A stretch of DNA of 6,106 nucleotides from Campylobacterales bacterium (GTDB lineage: Bacteria > Campylobacterota > Campylobacteria > Campylobacterales > Hydrogenimonadaceae). Location of the stretch: positions 1 to 6,106 of the forward strand of contig JAMONQ010000172.1 in NCBI GenBank assembly GCA_027065635.1, given 5' to 3'. Every line of letters starts with the position of its first letter. Positions within the stretch are counted from its first letter, which is position 1. The notes below the pieces were generated by a model that worked only from the letters and a program-made list of their open reading frames with translations, ran no database searches and was not told the origin of the DNA. This document shows, in pieces, positions 1 to 5,584 of the stretch. A program made the position numbers and the translations under genes.

Positions 1-654
1 GTCTCTTAGCAGCTTGAGATAGTCGGCGAGCTTTTTGGGGTTGGGCTTGTAGACCTCAGGCGGCGCGTCCTTGGCCATGAAGGTGTAGACTATGAAGATG
101 AAGGCCGAGAGGACCCCGCCGATCAGAAAGACCGCCTGCCATCCCCATATTTCGGCGATCTTGGGGGCGAAAAGGAAGTCGACGACGACGCCCACGTTCC
201 CCGCTCCGGCAAGACCGAGCACCAGCCCCTGAAGCCTGGGCGGATACCACTGCCCCGCCTGCGGAAGCGCCACGGCGAACGACGCCCCGGCGAAACCGAG
301 ACCGAAGGCGACCAGCAGCAGCTCGTTATAGGTGATGCTTTCTCCTCTGAAGTAGCCGTAGAAGAGAGAGGCGATCACCACAGCCTGAGCCGTCAGTGCG
401 GTACGCTTCGGCCCGAAGCGGTCGACTCCGAATCCCAGCACGATCCGCAAAATCGCTCCGGAGAGGATCGGGATCGCAAGCAGCGTCGCCTTCTGGTCGG
501 GCGTGAGGGTGAAACCGCCGGCGGCCAGCGACTCGCTGATCTCTGTCGAGAGGGGTCCGAGCATCGTCCAGACCATGAAACTGAAATCGAAATATAGAAA
601 TGCGGCCAGCAGGGTCGGCCAGTGACCGGCCTTTTTCAACTCTCCAAACTTCAT
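1..654 (-). CDS. NarK/NasA-family nitrate/nitrite transporter (MFS), N-terminal 218 residues, 3' end outside window
   Basis: This is an inner-membrane major facilitator of the nitrate/nitrite porter group, expected to import nitrate or exchange it for nitrite. The reading frame is open from the ATG at 654 to the left edge, so only about half of a usual 400-plus-residue protein is visible. After a short cytoplasmic N-terminus the helices are hydrophobic and glycine-rich. Arg70 in SGAILRI matches the substrate-binding arginine of helix 2 in NarK, and GVDRFGPKR (76-84) is the MFS loop 2-3 motif. GFAGASFAVALPQAGQWYPP (120-139) and AGAGNVG (150-156) match the conserved helix 4 and nitrate-signature regions of the family. 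The start is supported by AAGGAG just upstream (660-665 on the plus strand). Base composition is clearly richer in G+C than the genes to the right. Family assignment is confident; nitrate versus nitrite, and import versus exchange, cannot be told. Confidence 0.9.
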   Translation of the reverse strand, partial: MKFGELKKAGHWPTLLAAFLYFDFSFMVWTMLGPLSTEISESLAAGGFTLTPDQKATLLAIPILSGAILRIVLGFGVDRFGPKRTALTAQAVVIASLFYGYFRGESITYNELLLVAFGLGFAGASFAVALPQAGQWYPPRLQGLVLGLAGAGNVGVVVDFLFAPKIAEIWGWQAVFLIGGVLSAFIFIVYTFMAKDAPPEVYKPNPKKLADYLKLLRD

Positions 655-686
655 CGAGGCTCCTTGTTAAAAGTTTTGTCGCTGCA

Positions 687-692
687 ATTGTA
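687..692 (-). promoter_or_regulatory. Candidate -10 element (TACAAT) for the transporter gene
   Basis: On the minus strand TACAAT lies 32 bases before the ATG at 654 and differs from TATAAT at one base. It predicts a transcript start near 680 and a leader of about 26 bases containing the AAGGAG ribosome site. No good -35 hexamer is present at the usual spacing, which suits an activator-dependent promoter. It is a pattern match only. Confidence 0.4.
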
Positions 693-713
693 ACAGCATG
701 AGTCCAATACCGC

Positions 714-730
714 TGATTAAATTTTAATCA
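714..730. promoter_or_regulatory. Perfect 17-bp palindrome in the divergent promoter region, candidate operator
   Basis: TGATTAAATTTTAATCA is a perfect dyad with 8-bp arms about one central base (722). It sits between the divergently transcribed transporter and reductase genes. Relative to the candidate transporter start near 680 its centre falls at about -42, the usual place of a class II activator. It is not a standard FNR box (TTGAT-N4-ATCAA): the TGATT/AATCA half-sites are seven bases apart. The region is AT-rich, which raises the chance of an accidental palindrome, but 8-bp arms are still uncommon. Confidence 0.45.
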
Positions 731-745
731 TCAATAAAGCTATTA

Positions 746-768
746 TTGCCTGATTAAAAAACAGGCAA
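746..768. repeat. Inverted repeat TTGCCTG / CAGGCAA (7-bp arms, 9-base spacer)
   Basis: The arms TTGCCTG (746-752) and CAGGCAA (762-768) are exactly complementary and flank the A-rich spacer ATTAAAAAA. It lies 60-80 bases before the reductase start. It follows directly on TATTAT (741-746), a possible weak -10 for that gene, so it could be a repressor operator at the transcript start or a hairpin in the mRNA leader. It lacks a following T run on the plus strand, so it is not a typical terminator for that direction. Function is unknown. Confidence 0.4.
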
Positions 769-828
769 CAAGCCAAAAAGAGATCTGATAGACTTTCGAA
801 AACTTTAATCCATACCATAGGAGATGGC

Positions 829-2730
829 ATGACACTCGCAGAGGTTACAGCCAGACATACCAAACGAAACAAGATAGAGAAGCTGAAAGAGAGCAGAAGC
901 TACAAAGAGGCTTGGGAAGCGCTTCGGGAGTATGCCCGAAAAGGATACGACTCCATAATAAAAGAGGACCTCGACTACTTTTTGAAGTGTTTTGGTATCT
1001 TCGACAGACCGGCCACTCCGGGAAAATTCATGATGCGCATCCGAATACCGGGCGGCAGGCTGAATGTCGAGCAGGCACAGGTACTGGGACGTATGGCGAA
1101 AGAGTACGGCAGCGACTATATGGACCTTACGACCAGAATGCAGGTACAGCTTCGCTATCTAGGAATCGAAGATATTCCCTATATAATAGGAGAGCTCGAG
1201 AGTGTCGGTATAACGAGCTGGCAGACAGGTGCCGACAACTTCAGAAACATCGTCACGGACCCTCTTGACGGTCTCGCTTACGACTCCGTCATCGAGACCG
1301 CGCCTCTGATAGAGCGAATGCAGTCTCTCTGGCTCAAAAAGGAGGAGTGGGTAGCGACTCTTCCCAGAAAGTTCAACACCTCTATCGGCGGTACCATGAC
1401 GAACCGCTGCAATCTATTCGCCCACGACTGCTGCTTCGCTCTCGCGCAGAAAGATGGAGAGTACGGCTTCAACGTCTACCTGGGAGGAAAAGTGGGAGCG
1501 ATCGCGGAGTCGGCAGATATCTTTCTTTCGCCCAAAGAGGTATTGCCGTTTTACGAAGCGCTGATGAAGAGCTACCGCGAATTCGGCTTCAGAGACAGCA
1601 GAAACAAAAACCGTCTCCACTTTCTTGTCAAGGAGGCGGGAATGGAAGCGCTCAAAGAGGCGATCTTCGAAACGGCCGGCAGAGAGTTTTCAGACGGCGG
1701 TGAAACGATGGTCAAACAGCCCAGAACCGAGGAGAGAGACGGTCGCATAAGACTCAAAGACGGCACCTTCGCTCTCCATATGGTTGTGCCCTCCGGAATA
1801 TTCAGCGGCAGTGCGATGATCGAAGCGTCTCATATAGCATCGGAGCTCGGCAACGGAGAGCTCAATATTTCTACGACACAGAACCTCTACATACTCGGCA
1901 TACAAGAGAGCGACATCCCCAAAGCGATCTCGCAAAAGCCATACGACCGATACCATGCCGTAAGTACCCCATATTTCAATCAGATGGTAGCATGCGCCGG
2001 CATCGACCTGTGCCCTTTCGGTGTGATTCCGAACAAGTCCGACGCCATAGAGATGGCAGAGTATCTTGGCGAAAAAGTACCTCTTCCGGCAGATGCCTCC
2101 ATACGTATGCACTGGTCGGCCTGCGTAAAGGGGTGCGGGGTGCATGAGCTGGGAGACATAGGATTTCTCGGATGCAAAGCCAAATATAACGGCGAGACTG
2201 TATATGGTGTACACATTCAGCTCGGAGGCAAATCGACAGCTTCGCAGGAGGAGGCATACACGATCCTCAAAAGTATCCCCCTGGTCAGAGCCAGGCACTA
2301 TGTAGCCGAACTTGCAACGGCCTATGCAACCTTGCGCCGACCGAAAGAGAGTTTCGAACGATTCGAGAGTCGCGTACTCAAAAAATACTCCAAAGGGGCG
2401 ATAGAGTTTATCTTGAGATGGAATGTACAGATCGCCGATCCCAACGGGTATGCCAAACTCTCGTTCAAGACCGACTGGAGCAGCGGGATAGAACAACATG
2501 AGATCTTCATGCTCGGACTCGATCTATACAAAAAGCTTACGGGTCAAAACGCCTACCAGGGCATCCACCTCTACGATCCGATCGAGACGACACCGGCGAA
2601 ACCTGTCGAGAAGCTAAACCCGACAATTCCAAAAGAGATTTCGCAGATCGTCATGAAGATGATAGCGCCTTCGAAAAAGCGCTATGAAGTTTTCACCGAA
2701 ATCACTGCCACACTCGGCTCTCTCGATTGA
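829..2730 (+). CDS. Siroheme/4Fe-4S nitrite/sulfite reductase, probably assimilatory-type nitrite reductase
   Basis: This is a 633-residue cytoplasmic hemoprotein that would carry out six-electron reduction of nitrite to ammonium (or sulfite to sulfide). It has the two-fold layout of the family: a ferredoxin-like half-domain (about 60-120), a first catalytic domain (about 130-290), a second half-domain (about 315-375) and a second catalytic domain. The four ligands of the cluster bridged to siroheme are present as C389-x5-C395 and C432-x3-C436. TTRMQVQLR (R103, R109), FRNI (R139) and PRKFN (179-183) match anion- and siroheme-binding segments. At the second position of the K-x-K pair typical of sulfite reductases there is Asn183, as in nitrite reductases. 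No flavin or NADPH domain is present, so a ferredoxin-like donor is expected. It is somewhat longer than cyanobacterial or plant enzymes. AGGAG (819-823), five bases before the ATG, supports the start. A terminator follows, so it appears to be transcribed alone. Confidence 0.93.
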   Translation: MTLAEVTARHTKRNKIEKLKESRSYKEAWEALREYARKGYDSIIKEDLDYFLKCFGIFDRPATPGKFMMRIRIPGGRLNVEQAQVLGRMAKEYGSDYMDLTTRMQVQLRYLGIEDIPYIIGELESVGITSWQTGADNFRNIVTDPLDGLAYDSVIETAPLIERMQSLWLKKEEWVATLPRKFNTSIGGTMTNRCNLFAHDCCFALAQKDGEYGFNVYLGGKVGAIAESADIFLSPKEVLPFYEALMKSYREFGFRDSRNKNRLHFLVKEAGMEALKEAIFETAGREFSDGGETMVKQPRTEERDGRIRLKDGTFALHMVVPSGIFSGSAMIEASHIASELGNGELNISTTQNLYILGIQESDIPKAISQKPYDRYHAVSTPYFNQMVACAGIDLCPFGVIPNKSDAIEMAEYLGEKVPLPADASIRMHWSACVKGCGVHELGDIGFLGCKAKYNGETVYGVHIQLGGKSTASQEEAYTILKSIPLVRARHYVAELATAYATLRRPKESFERFESRVLKKYSKGAIEFILRWNVQIADPNGYAKLSFKTDWSSGIEQHEIFMLGLDLYKKLTGQNAYQGIHLYDPIETTPAKPVEKLNPTIPKEISQIVMKMIAPSKKRYEVFTEITATLGSLD

Positions 2731-2764
2731 GATGGCGCGATCTGTGTCACTTTTTTGTCACGAA

Positions 2765-2788
2765 AGCGGCACGAGCCGCTCTCTTTTT
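2765..2788 (+). terminator. Rho-independent terminator after the reductase gene
   Basis: The stem AGCGGC (2765-2770) pairs perfectly with GCCGCT (2775-2780) around an ACGA loop and is followed by CTCTTTTT (2781-2788). It starts 34 bases after the stop codon of the reductase. It separates that gene from the operon beginning at 2877. Its T run shares three bases with the FNR-type box that follows. Confidence 0.85.
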
Positions 2789-2801
2789 GATTTAAATCAA
2801 A
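2786..2801 (+). promoter_or_regulatory. FNR-type (Crp/Fnr family) binding site at -41.5
   Basis: TTTGATTTAAATCAAA is a perfect 16-bp palindrome containing the exact consensus TTGAT-N4-ATCAA of FNR-like regulators. Its centre (between 2793 and 2794) lies 41.5 bases before the start predicted from the TATAAT at 2823-2828, the canonical position for class II activation. This predicts induction of the downstream operon when oxygen is low or, for NO-sensing relatives, by nitrogen oxides. Which Crp/Fnr protein binds cannot be read from this window. Confidence 0.75.
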
Positions 2802-2822
2802 CTAAAATAGAAAAAGTTGACA

Positions 2823-2828
2823 TATAAT
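2823..2828 (+). promoter_or_regulatory. -10 element (TATAAT) of the five-gene operon
   Basis: A perfect sigma-70 type TATAAT predicts a start near 2835 and a leader of about 42 bases. There is no -35 hexamer at 17 bp: the neighbouring TTGACA (2817-2822) directly abuts it and is wrongly spaced. This is consistent with dependence on the activator box at 2786-2801. The leader also holds CCGGA-AC-TCCGG (2851-2862), whose two-base gap is too short for a stable hairpin. Confidence 0.7.
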
Positions 2829-2876
2829 CCCATTATACAAAATAACAAAACCGGAACTCCGGAAAAAGGGGAGATT

Positions 2877-3224
2877 ATGGAACTTTTGCCACCAGATGCG
2901 GAAAAAATAGAGGTTCCCGGTGCGACCGTGGACTTTTACAGATATATAAAAGACGGTATCACATACTATCAGTTCGACACCTCCAGATGCGGTCCTCCGG
3001 AGCCTATGGTAAACGCGATGAGCGGCTTGAAACTGATCGACGGCCCGGATAAAAGACTCGTAATGATAAACCATAAAAAACCGATGGGGCTTCTCGACAA
3101 GATCGGAGAGAATTTCGATATCGAAGTTGAAAATCTCGATGACGGACGCGTCAAACTTACATTCGGCTACAAAGAGGGGGCAAGCGCATCGGCAAACCTC
3201 AACGATACAGCCTGCCACGGCTAA
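2877..3224 (+). CDS. DUF2249 (TusA-like fold) protein, first gene of operon
   Basis: This 115-residue soluble protein has no signal peptide or membrane segment. From residue 31 to about 98 it reads as a DUF2249 domain: strand QFDTS, the loop RCGPPEPMVNAM (37-48), then LVMINHKKPMGLLDKI (61-76) and a closing beta hairpin EVENLDDGRVKLTF (83-96). DUF2249 shares the small alpha/beta fold of the sulfur carrier TusA, but the catalytic Cys of TusA's CPxP motif is replaced here by Pro40. A cysteine lies two residues earlier (Cys38), and another is in the tail DTACHG (Cys113). The start is ATG 2877, preceded by AGGGGAG (2867-2873). An in-frame TTG at 2817 would lie upstream of the predicted transcript start. 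It is the promoter-proximal gene behind the FNR-type box. The domain call is by pattern recall; biochemical function is unknown. Confidence 0.82.
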   Translation: MELLPPDAEKIEVPGATVDFYRYIKDGITYYQFDTSRCGPPEPMVNAMSGLKLIDGPDKRLVMINHKKPMGLLDKIGENFDIEVENLDDGRVKLTFGYKEGASASANLNDTACHG

Positions 3225-3248
3225 ACCGAAAGAGGGGGAGCATACATT

Positions 3249-4505
3249 ATGTTTCAGGTATCCAGGGAGTTTGCACCTCCCTTTTCACTGATCTCGCCAT
3301 ACTTTACGGCAGGCTCTATCTTCTATATGATCGCTATGCTTTTGCTTCCCATGCTCGGAGTCGACATGACGACTTACGATATCACGCTGGTAGCATGGGC
3401 GCACCTCTTTCTGCTCGGATTCGTAATGATGATAATATTCGGTGCGATGGCCCAGCTCGTACCTGTGGTGCTGGAAGTGGGTCACTTCAGTGTGGACTTC
3501 TACTATCTGATATGGCCACTGCTGGCAGTCGGTACCGTTTTGATGGGTGCAGGATTCGCCGTGTTCCCCTCCATTTTGCCATACGGCGGGATCATGGTGC
3601 TCGTATCGATGCTCATCTTCCTTGCGGATACCGCTCTTACGCTCCGCAAGGTCGAGAGGGTTTCGCTTACCGTAAAGACCGTTGCCGTCACCAACGCTTT
3701 TTTGCTTCTCGGTATCCTGGTAGGTTTCGCGATGGCCCTGACTATCGGCGCAGGAGCCGGAATAGATATACAAAAATGGCTGACGGCCCATATCGTTTTG
3801 GTTTTGGGCGGCTTTGTCACTCTGACCATAGTCGGTATGAGTATGGTACTTCTGCCGATGTTCGGACTTTCTCACGGATTTGACGAGACACCTGTAAAGC
3901 GGGCGTTTAAAATGATGAGTATCGGCGTGGCGGTATATTTTGTCGGCGCACTCTTCAACTCCGAATCGCTTCGCTTCCTTTCTCTGCTGGCCGTTTTTGC
4001 CGGAACGGCTCTTTATCTGTGGCAGATATGGCTCATCTACAGAACCAGAGCCCGCAAAGAAAGCGATATTTGGTTTCGCTCCATGGCGGTCGGCTACGCC
4101 TCCCTCGCATTTGCCCTGATCCTTGCGCCGATAGCGCTGATAGGCCATCTGGAAAGCCTGGCCATAGCTGCCGTATGGTTTCTGGTAATGGGCTTTTTCA
4201 TCTTTTTGATAAACGGCCATCTTTTCAAAATAATTCCATTTCTCGTATGGTTTGAGCGATACAGTCCGCTTGTAGGAAAAGAGAAGGTACCGATGCTTGC
4301 CGATATGGTTCCCAAAAAGAGCGGCGAATTTCAGTTTTGGTTTACAGCCGTCGGAATGGCGGTCGGCGGTGCCGGACTCCTTTTCGGAAGCGACGAACTG
4401 TTCAAAGGCGGTGCCGCGTTTATGGCGGTCGGATCGATATATATGTTTATAAGCGTCAAATGGATGATGAATTTCGGAAAGAGTCAGATGCAGGAGAAAA
4501 AATGA
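3249..4505 (+). CDS. Polytopic membrane protein with repeated histidine motif (heme-copper-oxidase-subunit-I-like / NnrS-like), function unknown
   Basis: This 418-residue integral inner-membrane protein has about 12 hydrophobic segments and a short charged C-terminus. It has six histidines, all near helix ends: H52, H79, H181, H209, H300 and H324. Two segments are related: AH(52)...GFV-x5-G-x5-LVP...H79 and AH(181)...GFV-x5-G-x5-LLP...H209. A third pair, H300 and H324, precedes KIIPFLVWFERYSP (327-340), a conserved-looking loop. Evenly placed membrane histidines suggest heme or metal binding. Similar proteins are often named cytochrome c oxidase subunit I-like. The HH and H-x-H signatures of true heme-copper oxidases or NO reductases are not present, so no enzyme is assigned. 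GGGGGAG (3234-3240) supports the start at 3249, 24 bases after the DUF2249 gene. Its stop overlaps the next start (ATGA). In this operon it is the likely membrane core that the small soluble proteins serve. Confidence 0.8.
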   Translation: MFQVSREFAPPFSLISPYFTAGSIFYMIAMLLLPMLGVDMTTYDITLVAWAHLFLLGFVMMIIFGAMAQLVPVVLEVGHFSVDFYYLIWPLLAVGTVLMGAGFAVFPSILPYGGIMVLVSMLIFLADTALTLRKVERVSLTVKTVAVTNAFLLLGILVGFAMALTIGAGAGIDIQKWLTAHIVLVLGGFVTLTIVGMSMVLLPMFGLSHGFDETPVKRAFKMMSIGVAVYFVGALFNSESLRFLSLLAVFAGTALYLWQIWLIYRTRARKESDIWFRSMAVGYASLAFALILAPIALIGHLESLAIAAVWFLVMGFFIFLINGHLFKIIPFLVWFERYSPLVGKEKVPMLADMVPKKSGEFQFWFTAVGMAVGGAGLLFGSDELFKGGAAFMAVGSIYMFISVKWMMNFGKSQMQEKK

Positions 4506-4813
4506 GTGAAAAGATAACGAAAGAGCGGGTATTCGATGCGATAAGGAAAGTCATCGATCCCGAGGTCGGCTTCAATCTGGTAGAAATGGGCCTGATCTAC
4601 GATGCTATAATAGATGACGACAACAATGTAAAAGTCGTAATGACACTATCGACAAGAGGATGTCCGCTTCACCAGCTTCTCATGCAGTGGGTAAAAGATG
4701 CCGTAAAAGAGATCCCGGGAGTCGGTGAAGTGGAAGTCGAGATAGTGTGGGAGCCCGAGTGGAATATCTCCATGGCGGAAGATCACGTAAAAAAAGCACT
4801 CGGCGGCGCTTGA
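4502..4813 (+). CDS. DUF59 / MIP18-family protein (PaaD/SufT-like metal-sulfur cluster assembly factor)
   Basis: This 103-residue cytosolic protein consists of a single DUF59 domain: helix FDAIRKVIDPE (11-21), NLVEMGLIYD (25-34), the strand VKVVMTLSTRGCPLHQ (43-58), then a helix and IPGVGEVEVEIVWEPEWN. Cys54 in TRGCP is the conserved family cysteine, and the acidic/hydrophobic ending matches the usual W-x-P-x-W region. Members of this family help insert or repair iron-sulfur clusters in particular targets. Here it may mature a metal centre of this operon or of the neighbouring siroheme/4Fe-4S reductase, which is inference. The ATG overlaps the TGA of the membrane-protein gene (4502-4505). AGGAG (4492-4496) lies five bases upstream. 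A longer in-frame start at 4337 would run inside the preceding gene and encode an Arg-rich, unrelated extension, so it was rejected. Confidence 0.9.
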   Translation: MSEKITKERVFDAIRKVIDPEVGFNLVEMGLIYDAIIDDDNNVKVVMTLSTRGCPLHQLLMQWVKDAVKEIPGVGEVEVEIVWEPEWNISMAEDHVKKALGGA

Positions 4814-4815
4814 GC

Positions 4816-5103
4816 GTGAACAAAGAGGAGTGGAAGCGGGAGCTGAAGCATATCTACGGGAGCGGCATACTCTTTTTCTATTATGCCAAGTGGCCTATAC
4901 TCATAGGCCTTCCGGTGCTATACTACGGACTTGAATATCCGCACAATACTGTTTTGGATATTCTTTGGATCTGGTCTTTGGTTCTTGTATTCAAAGATCT
5001 TTATGTATGGTTTATACTCAAAAAGAGCTACTGCGAATCCGGTAGCTGTAAAACCGAAAGCGAGGGAGCGGGCGATGCAGATAACACCGAAAACAAAAGT
5101 TAG
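4816..5103 (+). CDS. Small two-helix membrane protein with C-terminal Cys pair, unknown family
   Basis: I do not recognise this 95-residue protein. It has a charged N-terminus (NKEEWKRELKHIYGSG), a membrane segment at about 18-39 rich in aromatic residues, a short loop (YPHNTV) and a second segment at about 47-68. A polar, acidic tail of 25 residues follows. The tail opens with SYCESGSCKTE, giving Cys73 and Cys78 (C-x4-C), a possible disulfide or metal site. The chosen start is GTG 4816, two bases after the preceding stop. It has no strong ribosome site of its own, which points to translational coupling. The in-frame ATG at 4747 lies within the DUF59 gene and gives an Arg-rich extension. The 3' end overlaps the next gene by 29 bases. 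Operon membership suggests it anchors or assists the large membrane protein. Start position is the least certain part. Confidence 0.7.
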   Translation: MNKEEWKRELKHIYGSGILFFYYAKWPILIGLPVLYYGLEYPHNTVLDILWIWSLVLVFKDLYVWFILKKSYCESGSCKTESEGAGDADNTENKS

Positions 5104-5584
5104 CGAACTTCTAAAGGAGTATCCGCAGCTCGAAGAGTTTCTCATAGCTCTGAATCCCAAATACAAGAAACTCAAAAACCCCGTTTTAAGACGCACCGTA
5201 GCGAAAATAGCCACACTTACACAGGTGGCGAAGATCGGAGGCTACGAAACGCTCGATCTTGTCAACAGACTCAGAAGAGAGGTCGGACAACCCCCCGTTG
5301 AAGATAGCGAAATAGAGGAGCAGAGCGTACAGGAGGATGCCCCTTTGTGGATCCGGCACGAACCGAAAATCGTAATCAACGCAAACAGGCTTCTCGAGGA
5401 AGAGAAAAATCCCCTTACACAAACAAGCAGAGCGCTAAAAGAGCTATCAAGCGGAGATATCCTGCTCATAGAGAGCGACTTTCTCCCCTCTCCGCTCATA
5501 GATACCTTCAAGGAGCAGGGCTTCGAAGTCTACTCCGCCGAGGCGGAGGATGGAGAGTATTTCACATATATCAGAAAACCTTGA
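5075..5584 (+). CDS. DUF1858-DUF2249 fusion protein, last gene of operon
   Basis: This 169-residue soluble protein has two domains. Residues 1-72 fit DUF1858 (ScdA N-terminal-like): ITPKTKVSELLKEYPQLEEF, then KNPVLRRTVAKIATLTQVAKI and GYETLDLVNRLRREVG. An acidic linker (76-89) leads to a DUF2249 domain (about 92-168) with INANRLLEEEKNPL, LKELSSGDILLIESDFLPSPLI and a closing strand EYFTYIRK. Both domains recur beside hemerythrin, hybrid-cluster and nitrogen-oxide genes in other bacteria, but their activity is not established. It contains no cysteine or histidine except His95, so direct metal or persulfide chemistry on it is unlikely; a binding or scaffold role is more plausible. The start ATG 5075 has GAGGGAG (5062-5068) at good spacing; upstream in-frame starts lie inside the preceding gene. 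It is the operon's second DUF2249 and ends convergently with the FmdE-like gene, sharing 14 bp. Confidence 0.82.
   Translation: MQITPKTKVSELLKEYPQLEEFLIALNPKYKKLKNPVLRRTVAKIATLTQVAKIGGYETLDLVNRLRREVGQPPVEDSEIEEQSVQEDAPLWIRHEPKIVINANRLLEEEKNPLTQTSRALKELSSGDILLIESDFLPSPLIDTFKEQGFEVYSAEAEDGEYFTYIRKP

Noticed and set aside
1690..2499. Long open frame (269 codons) on the minus strand inside the reductase gene
   Set aside because: It is antisense to a gene with clear catalytic motifs, has no recognisable domain and is explained by codon bias of the true gene.
2745..2761. Direct repeat TGTCAC at 2745-2750 and 2756-2761, one helical turn apart
   Set aside because: Six-base repeats around a T run are likely by chance, and they lie before the terminator, away from any predicted start.
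2817..2876. Upstream TTG start for the first DUF2249 gene
   Set aside because: It overlaps the predicted -10 element and lies before the expected transcript start; the ATG at 2877 has a good ribosome site.
3285..4220. Open frame of 311 codons on the minus strand inside the membrane-protein gene
   Set aside because: Its translation is rich in His, Tyr, Gln and Lys with no domain or hydrophobic core, as expected for the complement of a membrane protein; the plus-strand frame has a ribosome site and operon context.
3249..4505. Identification of the membrane protein as a nitric oxide reductase or cytochrome oxidase subunit
   Set aside because: The adjacent His-His pair and the H-x-H of helix X expected in those enzymes are missing; only a general resemblance remains.
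4931..5074. Longer start at 4931 giving the DUF1858-DUF2249 protein a membrane helix
   Set aside because: That stretch is the two-helix protein read in another frame; the ATG at 5075 has its own strong ribosome site and begins exactly at the DUF1858 domain.
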